This document shows, piece by piece, positions 1 through 7,553 of a stretch of DNA of 34,872 nucleotides. Below the pieces are notes generated by a model that was not told the origin of the DNA, did not search any database, and saw only the letters and a program-made list of their open reading frames with translations. The position numbers were made by a program, and so were the translations under genes. Source of the DNA: Thermoactinomycetaceae bacterium (GTDB lineage Bacteria; Bacillota; Bacilli; Thermoactinomycetales; Thermoactinomycetaceae); assembly GCA_025449475.1 (NCBI GenBank), contig JANWJM010000050.1:1-34872 (forward strand). Direction: 5' to 3'. Each line of letters begins with the position of its first letter. Within the stretch, counting starts at the first letter, position 1.

Positions 1-499
1 GTTCATCAGGCAATTTCCCTTCTGCTTCACTCTGAAAAAACGCATCGGGGTATTGTGCGGTGGTAGAGCTTTTGGATGCTCCTCCACCCATCCCATTGGA
101 TATATCATGGATGGATAACGAGGTATGTGGAGGATGTGAGATCTCAGAGGCTGGTGGTTTTAGCTTGGTTGCATGGCTCTCTGCTTTGTAATTTTGCAAA
201 GTATGTTTAATATTCTCATACTCGGTATACTTGTTTCGGATCTCAGACAGTTCTGTCAAACATTCTCTGCATAAACGGCGTATTTCCACCAACTTCTCTT
301 CTTCTTCCTGTTCCGTCAATTCCTTGTGGGAGCTTGCTGTTCGAGCAGTGGATTTTAAGCGACGTTCAGATTGCCTGCGCATTCTTTCTTCCATTTCTTT
401 TTCAAGGTTTTCTACTTTTTCCGTTAAGGGCTCGAGTAATTTCTTGATTTCTTCCTCCAAAATAAGAAATCTAATTATTAAGTGTTGATACTCTGTCAT
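1..499 (-). CDS. Hypothetical coiled-coil protein, 3' end cut by the window edge
   Basis: An open frame begins with ATG at 499-497 and runs without a stop off the left edge (166 codons visible). It begins MTEYQHLIIRFLILEEEI. A strong Shine-Dalgarno-like purine stretch (AGAGGGGCGGAG) lies just upstream, and a TATAAT-like -10 sits at 535-540 without a good -35. Residues about 10-105 are very rich in Glu, Lys, Arg and Leu with heptad-like spacing, so a long coiled coil is likely. Residues about 115-166 are low in complexity (Pro, Ser, Gly, His) and look disordered. I do not recognise the family. The plus-strand open frame at 231-488 is its shadow. Function unknown; the gene lies downstream of yebC in the same direction. 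Confidence 0.6.
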   Translation of the reverse strand, partial: MTEYQHLIIRFLILEEEIKKLLEPLTEKVENLEKEMEERMRRQSERRLKSTARTASSHKELTEQEEEEKLVEIRRLCRECLTELSEIRNKYTEYENIKHTLQNYKAESHATKLKPPASEISHPPHTSLSIHDISNGMGGGASKSSTTAQYPDAFFQSEAEGKLPDE

Positions 500-580
500 C
501 GTTGACTCCGCCCCTCTTTTCATAACTTTCATATATTATACATGATTTCGTAGCGAAATAATAGAATTAAAAAGAAAAAG

Positions 581-1315
581 CTAACGATTATCTATATCAA
601 GATTGTGATAGACGCTTTGCACATCCTCGTGATCCTCCAACTGTTCCAACAATGTATACAGATTGGATAGATTCTCTTGATCCACTGCGATCTTCGTCGT
701 CGGACGGAAGGTAATTTCCGATGAAAGAAACGTCAGGCTCTCTGCTGCCAATGCGTCCTGCACCCGCTCCAACTCTTGGGGTTCTGTCATGATTGCAATC
801 GTTTTTCCTGTCTGTTCAAAATCTTCTGCACCGTGCTCCATAGCAAGTAATAAAATCTCTTCTTCATCGCCTGTAAGATGATCCGTATCTACTTCTAACA
901 CACCTTTCCGTTCAAACATCCAAGCCACACTTCCTGCCTCACTTAGATTTCCATCATACTTGGAAAACAGATGACGGAGGTCTGCTGCAGTTCGATTGCG
1001 ATTATCAGTGAGCGACTCAATCAAAATCGCCACTCCATGGGGTCCATACCCTTCATAGATCACTTCTTCATAATCTTGCCCACCATCTTCTCCTGCTGCT
1101 TTTTTGATCGCTCGCTCAATGTTTTCATTCGGCATATTCTCACTTTTCGCTTTTGCAATCGCTAACCGCAACCTTTGATTGTTCGCTGGATTGGGATCTC
1201 CCATTCGCGCAGCAACATAGATCTCACGAGCCAGCTTGTGAAATATCTTCCCCTTTCGTGCATCCTGCCTTCCTTTACGATGTTGGATATTCTTCCATTT
1301 GGAATGACCCGCCAC
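581..1315 (-). CDS. yebC: YebC/TACO1-family translation/transcription factor
   Basis: A full-length 244-residue YebC-family protein. The N-terminus MAGHSKWKNIQHRKGRQD is the family hallmark and fixes the start, which is a GTG at 1315-1313 preceded by GAGGTGA. That Shine-Dalgarno overlaps the nadE stop, so the gene probably shares the transcript of the nitrilase-like gene and nadE. The family has long been annotated as DNA-binding transcriptional regulators. More recent work links members to relief of ribosome stalling at proline-rich stretches and to mitochondrial translation (TACO1). The three-domain length and the conserved RLAIAKAKSENMPNENIERA segment are intact. B. subtilis also has a yebC homologue (yrbC) close to safA, which agrees with the context here. 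Confidence 0.95.
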   Translation of the reverse strand: MAGHSKWKNIQHRKGRQDARKGKIFHKLAREIYVAARMGDPNPANNQRLRLAIAKAKSENMPNENIERAIKKAAGEDGGQDYEEVIYEGYGPHGVAILIESLTDNRNRTAADLRHLFSKYDGNLSEAGSVAWMFERKGVLEVDTDHLTGDEEEILLLAMEHGAEDFEQTGKTIAIMTEPQELERVQDALAAESLTFLSSEITFRPTTKIAVDQENLSNLYTLLEQLEDHEDVQSVYHNLDIDNR

Positions 1316-1326
1316 TTTGGTTCACC

Positions 1327-2178
1327 TCAACCTTTCCAATCTCGTAAATATCGAAAGTCAATCCCCACTGTACGTGGATTCACTTTTATGATCATCGGCA
1401 TTGTTCGTTTAAACTGATTCCGAATGACTCTCCCCATCACTTGATCCATAAAACTGTCTTGAAAGGAGAGCTTTTGTAACTGTTCCCGCGTATATCGTCT
1501 ATCAATCCAAAAATATAAAAAACGATCAACATCGATATAACGAAAACCTAACTCTTTCTCATCTGTTTGATCTTCCCATAAATCGGCACTAGGAGGTTTT
1601 GTAATAATCTGTTCAGGTACGTTTAAATAAGCGGCTAACTGACGCACCTGTGTTTTCCATAGATCGCCCAATGGATTGATTGCTGAAGCTGTATCCCCAT
1701 ATTGCGTTCCATAACCCAATAATAATTCTGTTCGATTGCTTGTCCCAATCACCAAAGCTCGATAATCAGCCGATAAATCATATAATATACTCATACGCTC
1801 GCGCGCCATCTTATTCCCTCGGCGAAGCGGGCTCGCCCCTGGCATTGACTCAAAATAAGCATCAATTTGTGGGGTGATATCGATCGTCATCGACTCCACC
1901 CCAGTATCTTCGATGGCTAACTCTGCATCTGCTAAACTACTTGGACTACTCATACGATAAGGCATTCTTACCGCAATGACACGATCCTTCCCCAACGCCT
2001 TTACGGCTAAATAGAGAGAGAGTGCTGAATCGATGCCACCTGATAAGCCAAGGATGACGCGATCAAAACCTGCTTTTTCAACCTCTTCGCGCAATGTGCT
2101 TGTCAAGATCGTGGTAACCAGTCTCTCATCTAGGCGAAGATATGGTGCTTGTTCCAATAGCTCATCAATCACTTTCAA
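1327..2178 (-). CDS. nadE: NAD+ synthetase, ammonia-dependent domain
   Basis: A 283-residue adenylate-forming synthetase that amidates nicotinic acid adenine dinucleotide to NAD+. The PP-loop SGGIDS is at residues 46-51, GTSNRTE at 145-151, GDTAS at 161-165 and the conserved KPPSADLWEDQTDE segment at 194-207. The length fits the stand-alone synthetase, without a fused glutaminase. The start is TTG at 2178, and its first bases overlap the stop of the upstream nitrilase-like gene (TTGA). GGAGGTG lies 9 bases upstream, inside that gene. The tight coupling to a nitrilase-fold protein resembles a split form of glutamine-dependent NAD synthetase, but the partner lacks the catalytic Cys. This enzyme may therefore rely on free ammonia. 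Confidence 0.93.
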   Translation of the reverse strand: MKVIDELLEQAPYLRLDERLVTTILTSTLREEVEKAGFDRVILGLSGGIDSALSLYLAVKALGKDRVIAVRMPYRMSSPSSLADAELAIEDTGVESMTIDITPQIDAYFESMPGASPLRRGNKMARERMSILYDLSADYRALVIGTSNRTELLLGYGTQYGDTASAINPLGDLWKTQVRQLAAYLNVPEQIITKPPSADLWEDQTDEKELGFRYIDVDRFLYFWIDRRYTREQLQKLSFQDSFMDQVMGRVIRNQFKRTMPMIIKVNPRTVGIDFRYLRDWKG

Positions 2179-3032
2179 CGGTTTTCACCTCCATCGGTTT
2201 GCTTCTGTCGAATTCGCTGCAGTTCACGGATGGTGAGATTGATCTTTTCATCACGAAGCAATGGAGTTTGAAAGCGAGCCTGTCTCACCTGATCCATATC
2301 GAGATCCAGAATCATCAATTCTTCCTGAAATACGGGAGCTTCTGTTACAATTTCGCCAAAAGGATCCACGATAAAAGAGCCGCCATAAAAAGAAAAGTTA
2401 TCTTCACTGCCAACTCGATTGGCAAATAGAGAAAAGTTTCCATAACCCATCGCATGACTTGTCAATAGCGTTTTCCATTTCTGATGGGTTAATATTCCCT
2501 CTTTTGTGACACCATTCACGATGGAATTTGAGAGTACAATCGTCAGTTCAGCTCCATCCATCGCCAATAGATACGGGAGTGAGAAATGCCATGCATCTTC
2601 AGATATCAAAAGCCCCAATTGACCAAATCGCGTTGAAAAACTTCGTACCGATTTTCCTGTTCCAAAATAACGTGTTTCATGAAACGTTCCGTATGTAGAA
2701 AGGTAGACCTTTCGATGTAGATGGGTCAATCGCCGATGACTCGCGTAAACAGCAGAGTTATAGAAATAATGATCAGAGGAATGTTCCACAAAACCAAAAA
2801 CCACATCGATCCCATCCGCTTGTTGGATCAGCATTTGAATTTCCGCACTCGTTAATCGTCTTGCGACATCAAACGTGATATCGAAAAGATGGTATCCGGT
2901 TACACTTAATTCGGGAAAAACCAAGAGATCGACTTGTTTCTCTTTGGCTTTGTTTATTAATTTTAAATGATTTTCTATATTTTGCTCCAACCGCCCCAGT
3001 TGTGGTCGCATTTGTGCAATTCCTATTCTCAT
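2175..3032 (-). CDS. Nitrilase-fold (carbon-nitrogen hydrolase) protein lacking the catalytic Cys
   Basis: A 285-residue protein with the nitrilase-superfamily layout. The catalytic Glu is E41 (FPELSVTGY) and the catalytic Lys is K108 (HRKVYL). The nucleophile position within GLLISEDAW is Ser144, encoded TCT, where active members have Cys (ICED or ICYD). The protein has no cysteine at all. In glutamine-dependent NAD synthetases this domain releases ammonia from glutamine, and here the gene is translationally coupled to nadE. From sequence I infer a pseudo-glutaminase, perhaps a structural or regulatory partner of NadE; a Ser nucleophile cannot be excluded. The start is ATG at 3032 behind GGGAGG, and it is the first gene of the operon that continues into nadE and yebC. 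Confidence 0.85.
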   Translation of the reverse strand: MRIGIAQMRPQLGRLEQNIENHLKLINKAKEKQVDLLVFPELSVTGYHLFDITFDVARRLTSAEIQMLIQQADGIDVVFGFVEHSSDHYFYNSAVYASHRRLTHLHRKVYLSTYGTFHETRYFGTGKSVRSFSTRFGQLGLLISEDAWHFSLPYLLAMDGAELTIVLSNSIVNGVTKEGILTHQKWKTLLTSHAMGYGNFSLFANRVGSEDNFSFYGGSFIVDPFGEIVTEAPVFQEELMILDLDMDQVRQARFQTPLLRDEKINLTIRELQRIRQKQTDGGENR

Positions 3033-3073
3033 CTTTCTAGCCTCCCAATGTGATGAAGCCGCTTTCCCGTCTT

Positions 3074-3102
3074 ATCATAACATAAGCCCTTTCAACTACC
3101 AA
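3074..3102 (-). promoter_or_regulatory. Sigma-A-type promoter of the nitrilase-like/nadE/yebC operon
   Basis: On the minus strand, TTGGTA (3097-3102) and TATGAT (3074-3079) are separated by 17 bases, with a TG one base before the -10 (extended -10). It lies directly after the stop codon of the CotS-like gene and about 40 bases upstream of the nitrilase-like start. Predicted by eye. Confidence 0.5.
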
Positions 3103-3105
3103 GGG

Positions 3106-4035
3106 TTAGGAATTCGGGGACAGTTGGCTTTGTAACCGGTTGACTGCTAACCTTTCCAAATAAGGGAAAGAGGATGAGAATGAATAGCCGGGCTTATTCA
3201 TGACCAAACCGATGGATTCCCTCATAAATTCATTTGGGAAACCAATCAATATTTTCAACATCTCTTTTTCAAGGTCATTCAACGGTCGAATCGATTCATA
3301 ACTTGTCAGCAGTCGCTGAAAGAGTTCATCATTGAGGGAATGTTCCGCCATAATTCGTGTAAACATTTGCCAAATATCGCCCAATTGACTATCATATTCC
3401 GCTAGATCAAAATCGATCAACCAGATCTTTTGCTTTTTGTCGATCAACCAATTATGGTTAGCCAGATCGCGATGAGCTAATCGATGATGTTGTCGTTCCC
3501 AATGGACATACTCTCTAAGTGGAAGCTGTTGCAATTGATCCCATACTCGATACCCATCCAGATAAAATTGAGGACCATATCGAGCGAGGAATCGCCCTAG
3601 CGTTCCGGGGATCTGTTCGACTCTCTTCATCAGTCGATAAAACTGTTTTAATCGATGATACAGACGATCATAAAAGAGAAACGCCACCGCTGGTTTGGGC
3701 GGCGTTTGTAAATGTTGACCAACTTGATGAAAAGAGGCAAGCTGTTTAACCAATCTTACCGCTTGATCCAGATTGCGATATGTTCCTACCTTCCCTTCAA
3801 TCCAAGATGTAATCACGATCTCCTGACCATCCGTGTAAAAGGAAGGCATGGAGCAAAATCCCCGATTACGCAATTCACGATCAACGGAAGCCCACCATGT
3901 CAGGTGTGTTGCAGATTTTATCTTTTTGAGCATCCATTTTTTATGATCAACCGTAGATATGAGCCAATGCTTGTGATAAGAAATCATTTTTTTCACTTTT
4001 GTCCGAAGCAACCATTCAATCTTCTTTTTATCCAT
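3106..4035 (-). CDS. CotS-family spore coat kinase-like protein (APH/choline kinase fold)
   Basis: The protein is 309 residues from ATG 4035. That start was chosen because GAGGGGAG lies 5-6 bases upstream; an in-frame ATG at 4059 that overlaps the safA-like stop (ATGA) is the alternative. The aminoglycoside-phosphotransferase/CotS fold is shown by the catalytic loop HRDLANHN (H188, D190, N195) followed by the metal-binding IDFD (207-210). Both are intact, so kinase activity is possible. CotS-family proteins occur in spore coats and in sugar- or spore-related gene clusters; the substrate is not evident. The gene is probably co-transcribed with the LysM coat protein just upstream, which supports a role in spore coat formation. 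The second CotS/YsxE-like protein in this window has lost the catalytic Asp. Confidence 0.8.
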   Translation of the reverse strand: MDKKKIEWLLRTKVKKMISYHKHWLISTVDHKKWMLKKIKSATHLTWWASVDRELRNRGFCSMPSFYTDGQEIVITSWIEGKVGTYRNLDQAVRLVKQLASFHQVGQHLQTPPKPAVAFLFYDRLYHRLKQFYRLMKRVEQIPGTLGRFLARYGPQFYLDGYRVWDQLQQLPLREYVHWERQHHRLAHRDLANHNWLIDKKQKIWLIDFDLAEYDSQLGDIWQMFTRIMAEHSLNDELFQRLLTSYESIRPLNDLEKEMLKILIGFPNEFMRESIGLVMNKPGYSFSSSFPYLERLAVNRLQSQLSPNS

Positions 4036-4055
4036 TTGACTCCCCTCGCGATTGA

Positions 4056-4670
4056 TCATCCTTCAACCGAGGAACTTTCTTTTTCAGCCCAATATTGATT
4101 CCATTTTGATTTGGAGATTGATTCGTTATAATAAGAGGATGACGCATATGATAACTGAAATTCACTTTCATCAATTTCTCGATTATATGGCATATATGCG
4201 TATGGATCATAATAATACGGCATCATGGGAACTGCGCTCAAATGTCCCATATTGCAACACGGATTGGGTGGCATCATGTAATACGAATACTCCCAATAAG
4301 CAGGTGGCAAGGATGGATAGGGCGGCATCATCGATGGATATGGAACATGTTCCGAAATATAAGATTCAGCTTGCATCGGGGGATCGAAAACATTCTCTGT
4401 TCGATATGATGACTCGATTGCAGAGGAAGATTCGTGCGATTGGATGGGCTCATCATTGCTATCTTGATCATCGTCCCTTGGATGATCGTTCTTCGCTGTC
4501 TCCTTGGTGAGAGGGATTTTTCCTGATGGGATAAAAATTTTACTCCCTTGCTTTAACGGTTGATCTTTTTCTATATTCGGATTTGCTTCTAGGATCCGAT
4601 CTTCCGAAAGATCATATTTTTTGGCTAATTCATCGAGGGAATCCCCGGATTGCACAATATGAATTTTCAT
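4056..4670 (-). CDS. safA: SafA-like LysM spore coat morphogenetic protein (short form)
   Basis: The protein is 204 residues, beginning MKIHIVQSGDSLDELAKKYD, which closely matches the N-terminus of B. subtilis SafA. The LysM domain covers residues 1-50 and would bind cortex or forespore peptidoglycan. A Ser/Asp/Glu-rich linker follows, then a Pro/Tyr/Met-rich tail (about 100-175, with repeated PYP, MMPP and YYY runs) typical of coat proteins. B. subtilis SafA is about 387 residues, so this is a compact version. The start was chosen for GGAGGAGG 7 bases upstream; a longer frame from 4712 would begin inside the predicted promoter. yebC lies nearby, as in B. subtilis. The assignment rests on the LysM domain and context; the tail is not conserved enough to prove orthology. 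Confidence 0.8.
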   Translation of the reverse strand: MKIHIVQSGDSLDELAKKYDLSEDRILEANPNIEKDQPLKQGSKIFIPSGKIPLTKETAKNDHPRDDDQDSNDEPIQSHESSSAIESSYRTENVFDPPMQAESYISEHVPYPSMMPPYPSLPPAYWEYSYYMMPPNPCCNMGHLSAVPMMPYYYDPYAYMPYNREIDESEFQLSYASSSYYNESISKSKWNQYWAEKESSSVEG

Positions 4671-4700
4671 CAGTAGACCTCCTCCATTATCTTCTTCTTC

Positions 4701-4727
4701 TATCCTATGCACTTTTGGGCGCTATGT
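4701..4727 (-). promoter_or_regulatory. Sigma-K-like (mother-cell) promoter for the safA-like gene
   Basis: On the minus strand an AC (4726-4727) is followed after 16 bases by CATAGGATA (4701-4709). This fits the sigma-K pattern AC-N16/17-CATANNNTA. It lies about 30 bases upstream of the ATG at 4670, and its position fits a mother-cell-expressed coat gene. The sigma-E -35 element is poorer at this site. Predicted by eye. Confidence 0.45.
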
Positions 4728-4812
4728 TTCTTCACAAAAACGTCATGATCCGATTTTCGAACCGTTGTTTACAATGGAGGAAAAACAACATTTTTGTAAA
4801 AAAGGTGGTTTT

Positions 4813-5619
4813 ATGCATAAACAGAAATGGATGAGTGTGATGATCCAAATCACTGCGCTTCTTTCTTTTCTCATACTTGCCGCCGGCTTTGTCCTGAGTA
4901 TCCAAGATATCTTATCTCCCCCAACAACAAACGCACTCACCAAAAAAGAAGAAATTCCTCCCCCAATCAAAAAAGAAAACGGATTCATCGTCGGGCTAGG
5001 GGATTCATTGACCCGAGGAATTGGCGATGAAAAAGGGCTCGGATATATTGGAATTGTCCGCGCTCAGTTACAGAAAAAGACTCCAAACTCCACGATTCAA
5101 TTCACCAACTTGGCAATCAATGGTCAAACATCGAGCGAGTTGGTTGATCAGTTAAAGCAACATCATGTTCAACATCTGATCAAGCAAGCGAGATGGATTC
5201 CCATTACCATTGGTGGGAACGATTTACGAGTCAGTGCAAAAGATATTCAAAAAATCGATCTAAAACTCGCTGAAAGAAATCGAATACGCTTTGAGAAAAA
5301 TCTCGAGCAAATTTTAGCAACCATACGTACCCATAATCCACAAGCACCTGTTTTTCTGTTTTCACTGTATAACCCTTATGGAGATCTAGCGGACAAAGAG
5401 CTAACGTCAAGCGTTGTTTTGGAGTGGAATGAAACCCTTCAAGCGGTGGGACAGAAATATCCCAATGTTGTCATCGTCCCCATTTTTGATCTCTTCCAAT
5501 TGCAACCGAGTAAATATCTATCATCTGATCACCTCCATCCCAATCATGAAGGTTATCAACGAATGGCGATGAGATTGCTGCAAGTGATCGAGGATACTTC
5601 GAAAGGGAGGGAACAATAG
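4813..5619 (+). CDS. ypmR: Membrane-anchored SGNH/GDSL hydrolase, YpmR-like
   Basis: The protein is 268 residues. One N-terminal membrane segment or uncleaved signal (about residues 8-30) is followed by a linker and an extracellular SGNH hydrolase domain. Catalytic blocks are GDSLTRG (Ser65), GGND (134-137) and SDHLHPN (Asp239, His242). It closely resembles B. subtilis YpmR, a predicted lipase or acyl-esterase whose substrate is unknown. The ATG at 4813 was chosen because AAAGGTGG lies 4 bases upstream and the membrane segment then starts normally; the frame extends upstream to 4765. It diverges from the safA-like gene and is probably co-transcribed with the ABC genes downstream, which begin 3 bases after its stop. 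Confidence 0.85.
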   Translation: MHKQKWMSVMIQITALLSFLILAAGFVLSIQDILSPPTTNALTKKEEIPPPIKKENGFIVGLGDSLTRGIGDEKGLGYIGIVRAQLQKKTPNSTIQFTNLAINGQTSSELVDQLKQHHVQHLIKQARWIPITIGGNDLRVSAKDIQKIDLKLAERNRIRFEKNLEQILATIRTHNPQAPVFLFSLYNPYGDLADKELTSSVVLEWNETLQAVGQKYPNVVIVPIFDLFQLQPSKYLSSDHLHPNHEGYQRMAMRLLQVIEDTSKGREQ

Positions 5620-5622
5620 AAG

Positions 5623-6552
5623 ATGAAGCAAGGAAACGCGGTACTTTCTGTTGATAAACTGAGTAAAACCATTGGTAAACGGAAAGTCGTGGACAATGTT
5701 TCATTTCACATTGATCAAGGAGAAATTTTTGGATTTCTCGGACCCAATGGTGCCGGAAAAACCACGACGATTCGCATGCTGGTGGGTCTAATCCGACCGA
5801 CAAGTGGTCAGATTCGAATTGGTGGGTATGATTTACAAAGCCAGTATTTGCAAGCCATTCGACAAGTGGGGTGTATCGTTGAAAATCCTGAATGTTATCC
5901 TTATTTAACAGGGAGGGAAAATTTAGAACTCTTCACGCGTATGGTGGATACCATCCCCACCGAACGCATCGATGAAGTGATTGAATTTGTAGAACTGGAT
6001 CAACGAATTGACGATCCCGTGAAAACCTATTCACTGGGGATGAAACAACGTTTGGGAATTGCGCAAGCTTTACTGGGTAATCCGCAACTACTCATTCTTG
6101 ATGAACCCACAAATGGACTTGATCCAGCAGGGATTCGTGAGTTACGTTCGTTTATTCGCAAATTGGCCGATGAGAAAGGAATCAGTGTTTTTATTTCCAG
6201 TCATATTCTCCATGAAATTCAATTATTATGTGATCGTGTCGCCATTATTCATGAAGGAAGAGTTCTGACGACCGAGCGGGTGAAGCAATTGGTCAATCGT
6301 CCGACCTTCGTGGAATGGCACCTTGATCCCATTGAAAAAGGAAAGGATGTGTTTGAGCAACTTTCTTACATATCCCACCTGGATATTCAAGCTGATCAAG
6401 GAAAGGTTCTCGTCCAGATGCCCCCCGATAAGATCGCAGCGACCAATCAACATTTGGTTGAGAATCAGATTCAAATCATGAGAATCCATCCCCACCAGAT
6501 GACGCTGGAAGATATCTTTTTACAAATCACTGGAAGTGATACCATTGTCTAA
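5623..6552 (+). CDS. ABC transporter ATP-binding protein (bacitracin-export/ABC-2 type)
   Basis: A 309-residue ATPase. Walker A is GPNGAGKTTT, the ABC signature is YSLGMKQRL, Walker B is LLILDEPTNGLDP and the switch His is in SSHIL. The C-terminal 80 or so residues form an accessory domain as in the BcrA/CcmA subfamily (DRA type). It pairs with the permease encoded next, whose start overlaps this stop. Such pairs export peptides, lipids or antibiotics or act in membrane homeostasis; the substrate cannot be read from sequence. The Shine-Dalgarno GGGAGGG is in the tail of the GDSL hydrolase gene, so translation is probably coupled. Confidence 0.92.
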   Translation: MKQGNAVLSVDKLSKTIGKRKVVDNVSFHIDQGEIFGFLGPNGAGKTTTIRMLVGLIRPTSGQIRIGGYDLQSQYLQAIRQVGCIVENPECYPYLTGRENLELFTRMVDTIPTERIDEVIEFVELDQRIDDPVKTYSLGMKQRLGIAQALLGNPQLLILDEPTNGLDPAGIRELRSFIRKLADEKGISVFISSHILHEIQLLCDRVAIIHEGRVLTTERVKQLVNRPTFVEWHLDPIEKGKDVFEQLSYISHLDIQADQGKVLVQMPPDKIAATNQHLVENQIQIMRIHPHQMTLEDIFLQITGSDTIV

Positions 6553-7528
6553 CCTCATCTATAATGAAATGATCAAAATGATTCGCAAAAAGCGTTTGCT
6601 TGTGATTACATTGATCTTGATTGTTCTGATCCCGATCTTCACCTATGCTCAATATAAGATGTTGCAAAATACGATTAAAAATGTCGGCAGCTCCAATTGG
6701 AGAACAATTTTACAACAACAAATCGTTGACCAACAAAATCGCTTGGCCTCCAGTCGAGTGCCGGAAGAATACAAACACCTGATTAAATTGAATATTCAGC
6801 AACGACAATATTACTTGGATCATAACATTAATCCCAATGCCCCAGGAGCTCCTACCTTTGTTCGCGGATTTGTTGAGCAAGGGATTTCACTATTTCTTCC
6901 CTTACTAGTTATTATCCTGGCTGCAGATATTGTCTCATCTGAGCATTCCTTAGGAACCATTAAGTTGCTACTTACCCGTCCAGTACCACGATGGAAAATT
7001 TTACTTAGTAAATATATCGCGCTTCTATTAAACATCTCGTTTGTCATGATCCTTACGATTCTGTTGTGCTATCTAATCTCAGGCATTATCTTTGGTTACA
7101 AAGGCTGGACATTCCCCGTGATTAGCGGATTTCAAAGCAAAGGAGAAGAACTGATTACCGATTATGTCCATGTTCTTCCACAATGGAAGTACATTTTAAT
7201 GGCATATGGTCTTGCTTGGTTTATCTGTATCGTAATAGGTACCCTATCCTTTATGGTTTCCGTATTGATGAAAAATACCGCTTCAAGCATGGGAGTGATG
7301 CTGGCAGCTCTGATCTCAGGAAATCTGCTCGAACAAGTGGCACATAGTTGGCCAGCACTGAAATATAGCGCCTTCACCCACTTGCGTCTCACCGATTATT
7401 TGGCTGGGAACACATCTTTGATTCCAGGAATGTCCCTCCCCTTTTCTTTAACCGTACTCAGTGCATGGGCGATTGTCTCGCTCGTGATTGCTTTTGCAAC
7501 ATTTACGCGTCAGGATGTGCTGACCTAA
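6545..7528 (+). CDS. ABC-2 type transporter permease
   Basis: A permease of about 327 residues with an N-terminal membrane helix (about 17-37), a large soluble loop containing Gln- and Asn-rich helices (40-100), then about five further membrane segments, the last ending at the C-terminus. The loop after the second helix holds LGTIKLLLTRPVPRWKILLSKY, a segment typical of ABC-2 exporters that faces the ATPase. The likely start is TTG at 6545, 8 bases after GGAAG; GTG at 6536 is possible but its Shine-Dalgarno would be too close. It overlaps the stop of the ATPase gene and is followed by a strong terminator, so it ends the operon. Confidence 0.88.
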   Translation: MSNLIYNEMIKMIRKKRLLVITLILIVLIPIFTYAQYKMLQNTIKNVGSSNWRTILQQQIVDQQNRLASSRVPEEYKHLIKLNIQQRQYYLDHNINPNAPGAPTFVRGFVEQGISLFLPLLVIILAADIVSSEHSLGTIKLLLTRPVPRWKILLSKYIALLLNISFVMILTILLCYLISGIIFGYKGWTFPVISGFQSKGEELITDYVHVLPQWKYILMAYGLAWFICIVIGTLSFMVSVLMKNTASSMGVMLAALISGNLLEQVAHSWPALKYSAFTHLRLTDYLAGNTSLIPGMSLPFSLTVLSAWAIVSLVIAFATFTRQDVLT

Positions 7529-7553
7529 AAAGCGAGCCACACGGCTCGCTTTT
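7528..7553. terminator. Bidirectional rho-independent terminator
   Basis: A perfect 11-bp stem, AAAAGCGAGCC (7528-7538) and GGCTCGCTTTT (7543-7553), with a 4-base ACAC loop. A- and T-rich flanks on both sides let it serve the ABC operon (plus) and ilvE (minus). Confidence 0.85.

Noticed and set aside
231..488. Open frame on the plus strand (85 codons)
   Set aside because: Shadow of the minus-strand coiled-coil gene, which has a strong ribosome-binding site and plausible composition; the plus frame is Ser/Phe-rich in the way typical of antisense frames.
545..559. Hairpin ATTTCG-TAG-CGAAAT after yebC
   Set aside because: Only 6 bp and no T-run on the downstream side of the minus strand, so it is not supported as a terminator.
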